Positions 1 to 7,937 of a stretch of 64,000 bases of DNA are shown here, piece after piece. The DNA comes from JBJGXI01 sp045635475. Lineage in GTDB: Bacteria; Bacillota; Bacilli; Bacillales; Amphibacillaceae. Below the pieces are notes generated by a model. It did no database searches. It had not been told where the DNA came from and worked only from the letters and a program-made list of their open reading frames with translations. Location of the stretch: positions 1 to 64,000 of the forward strand of contig NZ_JBJGXI010000025.1 of NCBI RefSeq assembly GCF_045635475.1, read 5' to 3'. The translations under genes were made by a program, and so were the position numbers. The first letter of the stretch is position 1, and every line of letters starts with the position of its first letter.

Positions 1-52
1 ATTTTACTGTGGAGGAGTATCATGACTAATAGATTTTGCTTGATTCATTATA

Positions 53-480
53 TTCGGTATCGTTATTTATTTTATTTCCGTTGGTAGTAGCTTACAGGAT
101 ATTATCTCTTTGTCGTCCTCTATTTACATGATGAATACAATTTTCTTGAGTATTTTAATAAAGGCACTGCTATTTGTAATAATAGCTGGTGTGATTCAAA
201 ACTTTTATAACAGAAGATTACATCAAAAAATGGATTCCTAATAATAAGTATTTGGCGGTAACAATGTGGTGTAGCCTCATCTACCTTTATTATGATGGGA
301 CTGGCAATAATACTTTCTCTTTGCTCAGAAGAGGATGCCTTTATTGCTTCATCCTTTATTAATTTATTTCCAACTAATGCTTTCCTAGGATTTCTGATTT
401 ATGGTCCTATGATTGATCTTAAGAGTACGATGATGATGCTTAGTGTGTTTAAATCTAACTTCATTTTAATATTTGTATCT
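53..480 (+). pseudogene. Remnant of YcgR/YraQ-type (UPF0718) permease
   Basis: Two pieces of one membrane permease remain. Positions 53-241 read as an N-terminal part with the membrane segment MNTIFLSILIKALLFVI and then a stop. Positions 262-480, in another frame, read as the C-terminal part with LCSEEDAFIASSF and FLIYGPMIDLKST. This is the family's typical C-terminal Ser/Glu/Asp-rich membrane motif followed by its G-P-M-I-D signature. The central membrane segments are missing between the pieces, so this is an internal deletion plus a frameshift, not a sequencing slip. Intact members are about 300 residues and sit just upstream of a ycgQ-type partner, whose remnant follows here. The family has been linked to metal or small-solute export; the role here is unknown. 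Identification comes from remembered family motifs. Confidence 0.68.
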
Positions 481-1062
481 CTTGAGCCCATTATTGTCCA
501 CTTTTACAGGTTTTTCTTTATCTGTGTTAACGTTAGATGCTTCTATAGCAGCAAAAAAAGGAACAATGCTCGCATTAACTAATAATGCGCAAAATAATGA
601 CCAAGCTGAAGAAGAACGGGAGGAGAAGGGAGATTCAGAATTAACTCCTAAAGAACTACCAGATATTGAGGAGAATAATGAAAATTTAGTTGATCCTGAG
701 CAAGAACCAGATTATCCAACAGACCTTAATGTAGCGGATCCAAATATAGATTCTAATAAGATGACGCTGTTGTAGTATGATACTCTTATCGATAACTTGA
801 TGAATCATCATCGATTGAAATGAACGAAAAGATGTATGCAGTATACTATGATGAAATCAGTAGAGATATTAAGCAATACAAAGGTAAAGAAATCTCATTT
901 AATGAATTTGTATATAAAGAAGATGCATTTGCCGAAAATCAGTTAGTTATTGGACGATATTTAATTACCCATTGCGTTGCTGAAGCAAGTATTGTTGGGT
1001 TTTTATCTGAGATTGAAAAGGCAGGAACTGTTCCAGAAAATACTTCGATTAAAGTGCTATAA
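480..1062 (+). pseudogene. Remnant of YcgQ-type (DUF1980/TIGR03943) permease partner
   Basis: The first piece (frame of 473-775) has TLDASIAAKKGTMLA, the usual junction between the membrane half and the soluble half of this family, and then an acidic linker. A stop and a frame change follow at about 775-820. The second piece (820-1062) carries NEFVYKEDAF, LVIGRYLITHCVAEAS and GFLSEIEKA, which match the conserved soluble C-terminal domain. The N-terminal membrane helices are gone, fused into the end of the upstream permease remnant. The last approximately 40 residues of the domain are also missing. With the ycgR-type remnant before it, this is a two-gene operon in decay. A good terminator still follows it. 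Confidence 0.68.
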
Positions 1063-1081
1063 ATCTCTGATAGACCTAATA

Positions 1082-1127
1082 AACAAACTCCCTAAACTTC
1101 ATTTGAAAGGGAGTTTGTTGTTTTTCT
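1082..1127 (+). terminator. Rho-independent terminator after the ycgRQ remnant
   Basis: A perfect 12-bp stem, AACAAACTCCCT (1082-1093) with AGGGAGTTTGTT (1108-1119), has a 14-nt loop and a T-rich tail. It sits 20 bp after the last stop of the decayed permease pair, so the operon's terminator has outlasted its genes. Confidence 0.88.
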
Positions 1128-1129
1128 TT

Positions 1130-1533
1130 ATTGTCCGGGCTACTTTAAGCTGAAGAATAATAAAATCAGATAGAATAGAGTATGATACGACAATATTAAT
1201 AAGTTCAACAGGTACAGAAATTGGTAGAACACCAAAGATATTTACGTTGCGGGGAGAAGAGTCTTAAGGTTTTTCACCTGGGCAAGATATTATCCAGTTT
1301 ATGATACAATTCATGGAAACTAAAATTGTTCTTATCTTTTTCTTGATGTATTTGTAATTATGTTGTTTGTTTATGAACGGAACAAAGGCAGAATGGCTAA
1401 TTCAAAGCAAGATTAATCCTTAAGCCCATTAATTGACTTTATGTTTGTTGAAAATGTATTATAGATTACCAAAGATGCTTATAGTTTGTGGTAATTTTAA
1501 ATCTCTTAAATGTAATTAGAATGATTGCAAGTT
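1130..1533. other. Gene-free stretch with a possible unidentified coding remnant
   Basis: About 400 bp has no intact gene. On the plus strand, 1207-1365 reads with one internal stop as a mixed polar/hydrophobic peptide (containing GRTPKIFTLRGEES and later ETKIVLIFFLMYL). Another frame continues as a hydrophobic tail ending near 1415. This looks like a decayed gene end next to the decayed permease pair. I could not recognise the family. Confidence 0.35.
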
Positions 1534-1545
1534 AAGGAGGGAGTT

Positions 1546-2037
1546 ATGGTGAAAGAGCTAACGTTAGATATGTATCATGACAGCCGTAATCAAGATTCTA
1601 GTATTCTTGAAAACTATGGAATAACTGAACAACGATCTCCACAAGAAATTATATATAGTGCTGACAAACAAGCAAATTCCGTTTTTTTATTGAAAAAGGG
1701 CTGTATAAGACTTGTTAATGAGGAAAATGGTAAAACCAAGATAATAAAATCGGGTCAGTTTTTTGGAGACCGCTCGATTTTTTATTCGAAATATATGTAT
1801 GCAGAGGCATTAACTGCAGTCCAGTACATTCGGATTGAGGATGTGAATTTTAGACAATTAATTACCAATGATGCTAAGCTGGCATTTAATATTATTAATA
1901 GTATGTCCAACACTTCCATTGATTTGAGAGAAGATAAGAAATTTTCAAATCAAATCAAACAGTTTATAAAAACGCGTTCAAACATACCATTCTTAGGGAA
2001 TAAAATGAAAAGGAATGACAAATGTTATTGTTCATAA
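1546..2037 (+). CDS. Cyclic-nucleotide-binding-fold protein without DNA-binding domain
   Basis: A 163-residue cytosolic protein. Residues about 20-120 read as a CNB/Crp-type beta roll, including FLLKKGCIRLV, the KIIKSGQFFGDRSIF turn and a hydrophobic helix near 111-123. The phosphate-binding cassette is degenerate: the Glu and Arg of a canonical GE...RSA motif are not aligned, so cyclic-nucleotide binding is not supported. Crp/Fnr regulators are about 220-240 residues and end in a helix-turn-helix. Here only about 40 Lys/Arg-rich residues follow, ending Cys-Tyr-Cys, so the DNA-binding domain is absent. The start is ATG 1546 because AAGGAGG (1534-1540) precedes it; an in-frame TTG at 1525 has no ribosome binding site. 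Function unknown. Confidence 0.72.
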   Translation: MVKELTLDMYHDSRNQDSSILENYGITEQRSPQEIIYSADKQANSVFLLKKGCIRLVNEENGKTKIIKSGQFFGDRSIFYSKYMYAEALTAVQYIRIEDVNFRQLITNDAKLAFNIINSMSNTSIDLREDKKFSNQIKQFIKTRSNIPFLGNKMKRNDKCYCS

Positions 2038-2078
2038 TAGAGTTCGAACAAACAATTAACAAATAAGGTGGTGTCATA

Positions 2079-2462
2079 ATGAAAATGGACGATAATTTTA
2101 GTATTGGAGATTGGGTCAAAGGAAAAACCAAAAAGGGAGAATTGATCCATGGTTATTTGAAACATATTGACCCAACAAGCTTAAAAGCTGAGCTAAAAGT
2201 TGTTGCTTGTGATAATGAACGTGTGATTGGTAATATCGTACATTTAGATAAAAGTAAAATCGAAAAGCTTGAAAGTTCATTTTCATGGACAGCAGAACAA
2301 CTAAAAAGTTTAATTGACTTGGCATTGGAAACAAATGATCGCGAATGGTTTATGAGGTTAACGAAAGAACTTAAACATAGAAACAATGATAAGCAATTTA
2401 AAGTAAAAGGATCATCTTTCTTTTCAAACAATTACGAGGAACAAAAGAATAACAGTAAATAA
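2079..2462 (+). CDS. IDEAL-domain-containing small protein
   Basis: A 127-residue soluble protein. Residues 1-66 look like a small beta-barrel (FSIGDWVKGKTKKGELIHGYL, then VIGNIVHLDKSKIEKL). Residues about 73-100 (EQLKSLIDLALETNDREWF, then LTKEL) fit the short helical IDEAL domain of Bacillus proteins such as YpiB, where it is thought to mediate protein contacts. The tail is Lys/Asn-rich and probably disordered. ATG 2079 is preceded by AAGGTGG at 2065-2071. It lies 41 bp after the CNB-fold gene on the same strand and may be co-transcribed with it; a terminator follows. The molecular role is not known to me. Confidence 0.7.
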   Translation: MKMDDNFSIGDWVKGKTKKGELIHGYLKHIDPTSLKAELKVVACDNERVIGNIVHLDKSKIEKLESSFSWTAEQLKSLIDLALETNDREWFMRLTKELKHRNNDKQFKVKGSSFFSNNYEEQKNNSK

Positions 2463-2471
2463 AAGGGTAAG

Positions 2472-2519
2472 ACAAGGGCTTAGGAAACACTATAGTTTCT
2501 AGAGTCCTTGTTTTTTTAT
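2472..2519 (+). terminator. Rho-independent terminator after the IDEAL-domain gene
   Basis: ACAAGGGCT pairs with AGTCCTTGT with one wobble, enclosing an inner GAAAC/GTTTC stem, and is followed by seven T residues. Confidence 0.82.
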
Positions 2520-2673
2520 TCCTCAAAATTTATGATTACCTGTTGAATCAATGCTCTAACTAGATGGTACAAGGATTACCATAATGGCCATATCTATATC
2601 TTTGAGTACACTTTCAAGACATAAAACTTCCAAGGTGATACAATAATATTATTATGAGACAAGGAGTGACAGG

Positions 2674-3591
2674 ATGAGAAAAATGAAATTAGGTACCAGT
2701 GATTTACAAGTTGGTGAAATCTCGCTTGGGTGTATGCGAATGAGTAGTCTTTCTGAAAAAGATGCTGCAGCTGTAATTAACAATGCCATTGAAGCTGGTG
2801 TGAATTTATTTGATCACGCGGATATTTATGGTGGTGGATCATCGGAGGAAGTTTTTGCTAATGCAATTAATATGAATTCATCTGTCAGAGAAAAAATGAT
2901 TCTGCAGACCAAATGTGGTATCCGAGATGGTTTTTTTGATTTCTCTAAAAATCATATAATTAATTCAGTAGAAGGTAGCTTGAAGCGACTACAAACAGAT
3001 TACATAGATATTTTACTACTTCATCGACCTGACACACTAATGGAACCTGAAGAAGTAGCTGAAGCATTTAATGAATTGTATGAAAGCGGAAAAGTGCGTC
3101 ATTTCGGTGTTAGTAATCAAAATCCTTTGCAAATAGAATTACTGAAAAAGTATGTTAAGCAAGACTTGATGATTAATCAACTGCAATTGAGTATTATGTT
3201 TACACCGATGATTGATGCCGGATTTAACGTGAATATGCAGCATGATGCTGCGATTGTGCGGGATGGTAGTGTACTGGATTACAGTCGTTTAAATGATATG
3301 ACAATCCAAGCATGGTCACCATTCCAACATGGAATGTTTAAAGGTGTATTTGTAGGAAATGAAGATTTCCCGGAAGTAAATGCAAAGTTGCAAGAGCTCG
3401 CTGAGAAGTATGATGTAACCGATTCTGCAATCGCAACGGCATGGATTCTACGTCATCCAGCAAAAATTCAACCAGTTGTTGGTACGATGAATACACAGCG
3501 TTTAACAGACATTTCAAAAGCATCGGATATTCAGTTAACTAGACAAGAATGGTATGAATTATATCGAGCAGCAGGTAATGATTTACCATAA
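2674..3591 (+). CDS. Aldo/keto reductase, YdhF-like
   Basis: A 305-residue NADPH-dependent oxidoreductase of the aldo/keto reductase superfamily (single TIM barrel, cytosol). The catalytic tetrad is visible: Asp47 in NLFDHADIYG, Tyr52, Lys80 in ILQTKCG and His117 in LLLHRPD. The C-terminal cofactor part shows HPAKIQPVVGT, with an NTQRL turn after it. Length and motifs fit the YdhF-type predicted oxidoreductases. ATG 2674 follows AAGGAGTGA at 2661-2669. It stands alone, with terminators before and possibly after it. The natural carbonyl substrate cannot be told from sequence. Confidence 0.9.
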   Translation: MRKMKLGTSDLQVGEISLGCMRMSSLSEKDAAAVINNAIEAGVNLFDHADIYGGGSSEEVFANAINMNSSVREKMILQTKCGIRDGFFDFSKNHIINSVEGSLKRLQTDYIDILLLHRPDTLMEPEEVAEAFNELYESGKVRHFGVSNQNPLQIELLKKYVKQDLMINQLQLSIMFTPMIDAGFNVNMQHDAAIVRDGSVLDYSRLNDMTIQAWSPFQHGMFKGVFVGNEDFPEVNAKLQELAEKYDVTDSAIATAWILRHPAKIQPVVGTMNTQRLTDISKASDIQLTRQEWYELYRAAGNDLP

Positions 3592-3668
3592 TAAAAACTT
3601 GACCATCGTCTAACCATAACATAACCAATTTAAACAACTTACTGCACTTTATTTAATGAGTTGATTTG

Positions 3669-3692
3669 ATCGTTACTAGGTATCGATTTTTT
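3669..3692 (+). terminator. Possible terminator after the aldo/keto reductase
   Basis: ATCGTTACTAGGTATCGAT can fold with one T-T mismatch and is followed by six T residues. The stem is weak. Confidence 0.4.
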
Positions 3693-3777
3693 CTTATTCT
3701 TTAAGAGTACATCACCTGCATGGAAAAAGAATGATGAGTGATAAAGTATCGGGTTATAAGTTCTGAATGTGAATGGA

Positions 3778-3814
3778 GACAGTCCTGCACCTGCGATTGA
3801 AGGTCAGGACTGTC
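3778..3814. terminator. Strong hairpin between convergent genes
   Basis: GACAGTCCTG (3778-3787) and CAGGACTGTC (3805-3814) form a perfect 10-bp stem between the converging aldo/keto reductase and XhlA-like genes. The tail is only weakly T-rich, so it may end transcripts from either side or act only as a 3' stabilising hairpin. Confidence 0.5.
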
Positions 3815-3885
3815 TTCTATAATTTGGGTTGTAAGAAGGACTCTGTCCAAGGTTTGACAGTGTTCAGTACATTTAATTTCTGATT

Positions 3886-4182
3886 TTAGATGAAAAGTCG
3901 AATCATACCGGTTATCGCCATAATTGAACTTATTCCAGTACCAACAATCCATTTAATCAAATTGAGGTGACGTTCGTTTGCATCAGCTTCCATTTTTTCT
4001 TTTAAATTCTCGAGATCAGATGCAGTTACTAACTTTTCTTCTTTCATTAGTCGCTCAAAGGTAACCGTCACATCATTTGCTTCTGTTTTTTTCTTGATTT
4101 TTTCATCAAGATTTTGCACCTTATTATCGATATCCTTTATTTTTTCTTCCATACCTTCCACGCGAGTAATTATATCTTTCAT
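3886..4182 (-). CDS. XhlA-like holin/haemolysin-type membrane protein
   Basis: A 98-residue protein. Residues 1-65 are a charged coiled coil (ITRVEGMEEKIKDIDNKV and following). It ends in one membrane helix, HLNLIKWIVGTGISSIMAI, then ITGMIRLFI. This layout is typical of XhlA proteins, which help phage holins release an endolysin; in defective prophage PBSX xhlA sits beside the amidase xlyA. Here a phage-type amidase lies just upstream on the same strand, which supports the reading. The start is ATG 4182, preceded by AAGGAGTG; an upstream in-frame ATG at 4206 has no ribosome binding site. It is longer than classical XhlA (about 90), and other coiled-coil/single-helix proteins look alike. Confidence 0.55.
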   Translation of the reverse strand: MKDIITRVEGMEEKIKDIDNKVQNLDEKIKKKTEANDVTVTFERLMKEEKLVTASDLENLKEKMEADANERHLNLIKWIVGTGISSIMAITGMIRLFI

Positions 4183-4330
4183 AATAATCACTCCTTCTTT
4201 ACACATATCATTTGCTTGTACAGAATCCTCCTACAGTATAGATATTCCATAAGCTCTGGATTCGGAAAGGCGAGTGAGTAGTAAAAGAAAAAAGAGGCTA
4301 ACTAATTGTCATACTAGTGAGTCTGTAAAA

Positions 4331-4353
4331 GGGCGCCCTAATAAAGGACACCC
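4331..4353 (-). terminator. Terminator of the amidase gene
   Basis: Read on the minus strand, GGGTGTCC and GGGCGCCC pair with two G-U wobbles around a 7-nt loop, followed by TTTT. It lies 23 bp beyond the amidase stop, so the XhlA-like gene downstream probably has its own promoter. Confidence 0.68.
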
Positions 4354-4375
4354 AGCTTAAATGAATTAATTTTAT

Positions 4376-5419
4376 TTATATTTCGTCTAACTCCATTAAC
4401 ATATATCTTCTTGTATTTGGACCATAAATACCGTCATTTGCCAACGCAGCATACATGGATTGAAATCTACGTACAGCGTCTTCTGTTAATGGACCGTATA
4501 TTCCATCAATGTGTTCAGGATCATAGTTTAATCTTTTAAGAGCTCGCTGGACCTGTTTAACTTCTTGCCCTTCATCCCCATTACTTAATATACCTTCTGG
4601 TAATGGAAAATCATTAATGGGCTTGCTTGTATTTAATATTTCTTTTAATTTATCTAAAGTTTTTGGTCCGACGAGCCCATCAACTGTTAAACCGTGTTGT
4701 CTCTGAAATCGCATAACAGATCGCTGTGTTTCACTACCATAAATGCCGTCTGCACCATAAATTGGTAATGAGAATCCAGTTCTAATTAAATCTTGTTGCA
4801 CTTCTTTAACAAATTGTCCTTCATCACCTATATCTAAAGGTAGATCAACTGAGGAACCACCTACAACAGGTTCTTCAATAGTATTATCATTTTGGAAATA
4901 CCGTCTATATGATCGCTCAACGTCCTGGATAAAATCGTCCCATGAGATACCATGTGTGTTTAATGCGTTTTGTGGATCGGTTCTACGGCCAGGATCTAGT
5001 GTACTATGTGCAACAATATCTTGACTCGGATCTAATTGATATTCATTTACAAGGTAAGCATGATACCAAACATATCGACTATAAGATTCTTCAAAATTAA
5101 TACCAGGACCAAAACAAAGTTCAACACCAATGGCAGCATCGTTTGCATCTTCTCCGAACATGCGATTATCCGTCGAAACATTGTAACGAACATGCCATGC
5201 CTTTTCGTTTAGAGGAATCATTTCTAAAATATAGTTATCATCAATAAATGTATGGGCTGATGCTAATGGATCGGAATTTTCAAAGTAATTTCTATTTGCG
5301 TATGCGGAAGAGCCGGGGTTTCCTGTATCGTGACTGACGATGAATTGCACGTCTTGTATTGATTCTCCAGATCGGGAATTTCCGAAGTTAATATAATCTC
5401 TAACGATATTATACTTCAT
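4376..5419 (-). CDS. N-acetylmuramoyl-L-alanine amidase with two peptidoglycan-binding domains
   Basis: A 347-residue cell-wall hydrolase. Residues about 1-160 are an Amidase_2 (T7 lysozyme-like, zinc) domain: FIVSHDTGNPGS carries the first His ligand, AWHVRYN is the mid-domain region, and IVAHSTLDPGRRTDP carries the second His and the conserved Asp-Pro. Two PG_binding_1 repeats follow at about 195-265 and 275-345, each with DGIYG and a (V/A)(M/R)RFQ core. No signal peptide is visible, as in phage endolysins (XlyA, CwlA, BlyA type), which leave through a holin. The neighbouring XhlA-like gene fits a lysis-cassette origin. ATG 5419 follows GAGGTGA. A spore-cortex or mother-cell role is an alternative. 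Confidence 0.87.
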   Translation of the reverse strand: MKYNIVRDYINFGNSRSGESIQDVQFIVSHDTGNPGSSAYANRNYFENSDPLASAHTFIDDNYILEMIPLNEKAWHVRYNVSTDNRMFGEDANDAAIGVELCFGPGINFEESYSRYVWYHAYLVNEYQLDPSQDIVAHSTLDPGRRTDPQNALNTHGISWDDFIQDVERSYRRYFQNDNTIEEPVVGGSSVDLPLDIGDEGQFVKEVQQDLIRTGFSLPIYGADGIYGSETQRSVMRFQRQHGLTVDGLVGPKTLDKLKEILNTSKPINDFPLPEGILSNGDEGQEVKQVQRALKRLNYDPEHIDGIYGPLTEDAVRRFQSMYAALANDGIYGPNTRRYMLMELDEI

Positions 5420-5598
5420 TACTTCACCTCATTTTTGTATAGAAAATTTTCCATATATACTTATATATTACGATTTATTCATTTGTGTGAGTGAATTACA
5501 GTCTCGATAATCTAATACCCAGCTAATAAAATTGTAAGGTGTTCTATGTTATGATAAAGTTTTCTATCAGATGAATAAATCACAAGGGGACGTTTTAG

Positions 5599-6510
5599 AT
5601 GGACAGTTTTAATCAGCAATTTATTTATTCAATATCTATTATTCTTTTAGGTTACCTTCTAAAACGATTTGATATTATTCGAGAGCGTGAAGGTGAGGGT
5701 TTAACAAGAATTGTGTTGAATGTAACACTTCCTTGCTTAATTATTTTTAGTTTCAGCGATATGAAAATTGATCTTTCTTTAATATTACTGCCTTTAATCG
5801 CAATTTTATATGGTTTGTTAGTTACATCTATCGGGCTATTCGTTTTCAAAGCAGAACAGGCGCATGTAAAAGGGATGCTGCTGATGATGATCCCTGGATT
5901 TAATATAGGATTATTCGCATTTCCGCTGATTGAGGGGATATGGGGACTTGAAGGGCTAAAATACTTTGGTATGTATGATGCTGGGAATGCCATGATTAAC
6001 TTCGGATTATGCTATATAATAGCCGCTTATTTTTCTCAAGGGGATGTTCAACCAGATTGGAGGCAAATTGCAAAAAAAATTACTAGGTCCATACCCCTAG
6101 TAACTTATCTTATAGCATGTCTTATTGCTATTATTGGCTGGAAGCTGCCATCAACTGTATTAGAAGTGTCGGGAATTATTTCACAAGCGAATATGCCATT
6201 ATGTCTCCTATTACTAGGTATCTATTTAAATTTTAGATTTGATAAAAGAAACATACAATTAATAACTAAATTTCTAAGTATTCGTTATTTTTTTGGACTT
6301 GTGATTGGTCTTAGTTTGTTTTGGCTCTTACCGGTGGATGATATGTTCCGTTACACATTATTAGTTAGCTTTATTTTACCGACATCGACAGCATCGATCG
6401 CTTATTCAGTGGAATTTGGTTATGATACAAAATTTGTCGGGACGATTTCAAATTTAACGATGATTATTAGTTTTATACTCGTATGGATTACGGCAAACCT
6501 TTTACTTTAA
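5599..6510 (+). CDS. AEC-family (auxin efflux carrier-type) permease
   Basis: A 303-residue integral membrane protein with about 10 helices in the two five-helix halves typical of the family. NVTLPCLIIFSFSD and FNIGLFAFPLIEGIWG show the conserved Pro and Asn/Gly break positions of the first half. ANMPLCLLLLGIYL and SFILPTSTASIAY show those of the second. Bacterial AEC members move organic acids such as malate, or amino acids; the substrate here is unknown. ATG 5599 is preceded by AAGGGG. It is a single-gene unit ended by the hairpin at 6528. Confidence 0.88.
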   Translation: MDSFNQQFIYSISIILLGYLLKRFDIIREREGEGLTRIVLNVTLPCLIIFSFSDMKIDLSLILLPLIAILYGLLVTSIGLFVFKAEQAHVKGMLLMMIPGFNIGLFAFPLIEGIWGLEGLKYFGMYDAGNAMINFGLCYIIAAYFSQGDVQPDWRQIAKKITRSIPLVTYLIACLIAIIGWKLPSTVLEVSGIISQANMPLCLLLLGIYLNFRFDKRNIQLITKFLSIRYFFGLVIGLSLFWLLPVDDMFRYTLLVSFILPTSTASIAYSVEFGYDTKFVGTISNLTMIISFILVWITANLLL

Positions 6511-6527
6511 AAATGAAGCCTAAAAAG

Positions 6528-6559
6528 TGGAGGATGCGCATTTTGCATCCTCCAGTATT
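6528..6559. terminator. Bidirectional terminator between AEC and YjcZ genes
   Basis: TGGAGGATGC (6528-6537) and GCATCCTCCA (6545-6554) form a perfect 10-bp stem with a 7-nt loop. It lies between the converging AEC and YjcZ genes. On the plus strand the tail contains TATTTTAG; on the minus strand it is followed by CTTTTTAGG. Confidence 0.78.
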
Positions 6560-6569
6560 TTAGTCAATA

Positions 6570-6722
6570 TTAGTTATAGAAAGATGCGCCTACGATAATT
6601 AACAAGATGAATAAAACGACGATAAGCGCAAAACCGCCGCCAGCACCGTTACCAGTACCACAGTTTGCACCATATCCACCGCCATAGCCAGCACCGCCAT
6701 AGCCTCCGTAACCAAAGCCCAT
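6570..6722 (-). CDS. YjcZ-family sporulation peptide
   Basis: A 50-residue peptide. Residues 1-30 are a Gly/Tyr-rich stretch starting MGFGYGGYGGAGYGGGYG with one Cys at position 21. Residues about 31-46 are a single membrane helix (FALIVVLFILLIIVGA), and the end is SFYN. This matches the YjcZ/YjczB small sporulation proteins found in many copies in Bacillaceae. ATG 6722 has AAGGTGGTGA eight bases upstream. CATAGACTA at 6753-6761 (minus strand) resembles a sigma-K -10 element, which would suit a late mother-cell gene, but I see no convincing -35. Its role in the spore is unknown. Confidence 0.88.
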   Translation of the reverse strand: MGFGYGGYGGAGYGGGYGANCGTGNGAGGGFALIVVLFILLIIVGASFYN

Positions 6723-6957
6723 ATAATTCACCACCTTTTTCTCTTTATAGATTAGTCTATGTAGAAAATGGTTGAATTGGAAAGGGCATATGTCTATATG
6801 ACGTTCAATTTAGGCGTGAAATTTATCATTAGAAAAACTAAATTTCAAGAAGTTGGAAAATACACTTTATTAATTTGTTAAGATGTATTATTCTATAATA
6901 GTTGTATATTGTTTGCGGACATTAGTTTTTTTGTAACACCAAAAGGAGGGATGTATC

Positions 6958-7665
6958 ATGTCGATTGAGGAATTAATTAGACAGCAGGCATTTTATCACT
7001 ATTATCAACCGATCATTGACTTTAAATCGTGGAAAAGAATCGGCAATGAGGTTCTATTACGTTCAAAGATGTTTGCATATCCCGAGGATGCTTTTGACGT
7101 TGCAAAGGAAGAAAATAAATTATTTGAATTAGATACATATTCGATTGAGCAAGCTATTCGGTCTCATCAACGAACAAGCTATAATTGTAAAAGGTTTTTA
7201 TTATTTATAAATGTGTATCCATCAACCATACAAAATCCAGACTTTTTGCCATTTATTGAAAAAATATTATCCGATCCGTCGATTCATCACAAAATTGTTC
7301 TAGAAATTAATGAGGCAGAAAAAATCGACAACTATAGTACTTTTAAGGAAGCGCTTGAGACACTAAGAGCTATTGGTATCTTAATTGCAATGGATGATCT
7401 TGGTATGGGGCATTTAGAATTGCAAAATATTATTGAATTAAAGCCTGATTTTATTAAATTAGATAAGTATTTTGCAAGTGGAATTGAAGGTTCCCCAGAA
7501 AAACAAAGAATTGTTGAATTAGTGCAAAGCTATTGTAGCCAGTTTAATATTTCGCTAATTTTGGAAGGAATAGAAACCCCTGTGTCATTGGCGACAGCAA
7601 AATCGATCGGTATTCATTTAGGTCAAGGATTTGCAACAGGTCGACCAGAATTATTAGATGATTAA
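6958..7665 (+). CDS. Stand-alone EAL-domain protein (c-di-GMP phosphodiesterase-like)
   Basis: A 235-residue cytosolic EAL domain with no sensor or GGDEF domain. The signature is EVL rather than EAL (Glu31). The other metal and catalytic positions appear present: Asn85 (FINVYP), Glu116 (VLEINEAE), Asp146-Asp147 (AMDDLGMG), Lys167 (FIKLDK), Glu203 (LEGIE) and Gln223 (GQGFATGRP). An active phosphodiesterase cleaving c-di-GMP to pGpG is therefore plausible. DDLG in place of DDFG is a mild deviation. ATG 6958 follows AAAGGAGGG. It is a single-gene unit with its own terminator. A degenerate c-di-GMP receptor is the alternative. Confidence 0.85.
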   Translation: MSIEELIRQQAFYHYYQPIIDFKSWKRIGNEVLLRSKMFAYPEDAFDVAKEENKLFELDTYSIEQAIRSHQRTSYNCKRFLLFINVYPSTIQNPDFLPFIEKILSDPSIHHKIVLEINEAEKIDNYSTFKEALETLRAIGILIAMDDLGMGHLELQNIIELKPDFIKLDKYFASGIEGSPEKQRIVELVQSYCSQFNISLILEGIETPVSLATAKSIGIHLGQGFATGRPELLDD

Positions 7666-7680
7666 TAAACTCGCCATGAA

Positions 7681-7716
7681 AAAATGGAACACATTCCTGT
7701 GATGTGTTCCATTTTC
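7681..7716 (+). terminator. Terminator after the EAL gene
   Basis: AAAATGGAACACAT and ATGTGTTCCATTTT form a perfect 14-bp stem with a 7-nt loop. The right arm supplies the T-rich end. Confidence 0.85.
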
Positions 7717-7745
7717 AAAAGATAAGAAAAGTATAGAAAATTCGA

Positions 7746-7936
7746 TGATGTCTAGCTCCAGCACCAGCAACTAGCGAGATTTCCCTCACTTCCCGACACG
7801 AGTGCCGGGCAAGAGTCATGAAAATGTCTTCAGTGGGACGAGTGATCGCACTAAGGAAATCCACAATAATATACACCGCTGAAATAAGTGAGTTTATTGT
7901 TTCCAGTCCGTTGATAAACGGGCGCCCCGCATTTTT
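7746..7936. repeat. Dispersed intergenic repeat, family R2, copy A
   Basis: Starts GATGTCTAGCTCCAGCACC, contains GTGGGACGAGTGATCGCAC followed by TAAGGAAA, and ends with GGGCGCCC then GCATTTTTCTTA. The same ordered blocks occur at 26.8 kb, with shortened or diverged versions at 18.1 and 53.2 kb. It lies between the converging EAL and HAD genes. No open frame spans it. Confidence 0.7.
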
Positions 7937-7937
7937 C

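Noticed and set aside
3778..3814. Perfect stem considered as a small RNA
   Set aside because: A single hairpin between converging genes is better explained as a transcript end; no promoter leads to it.
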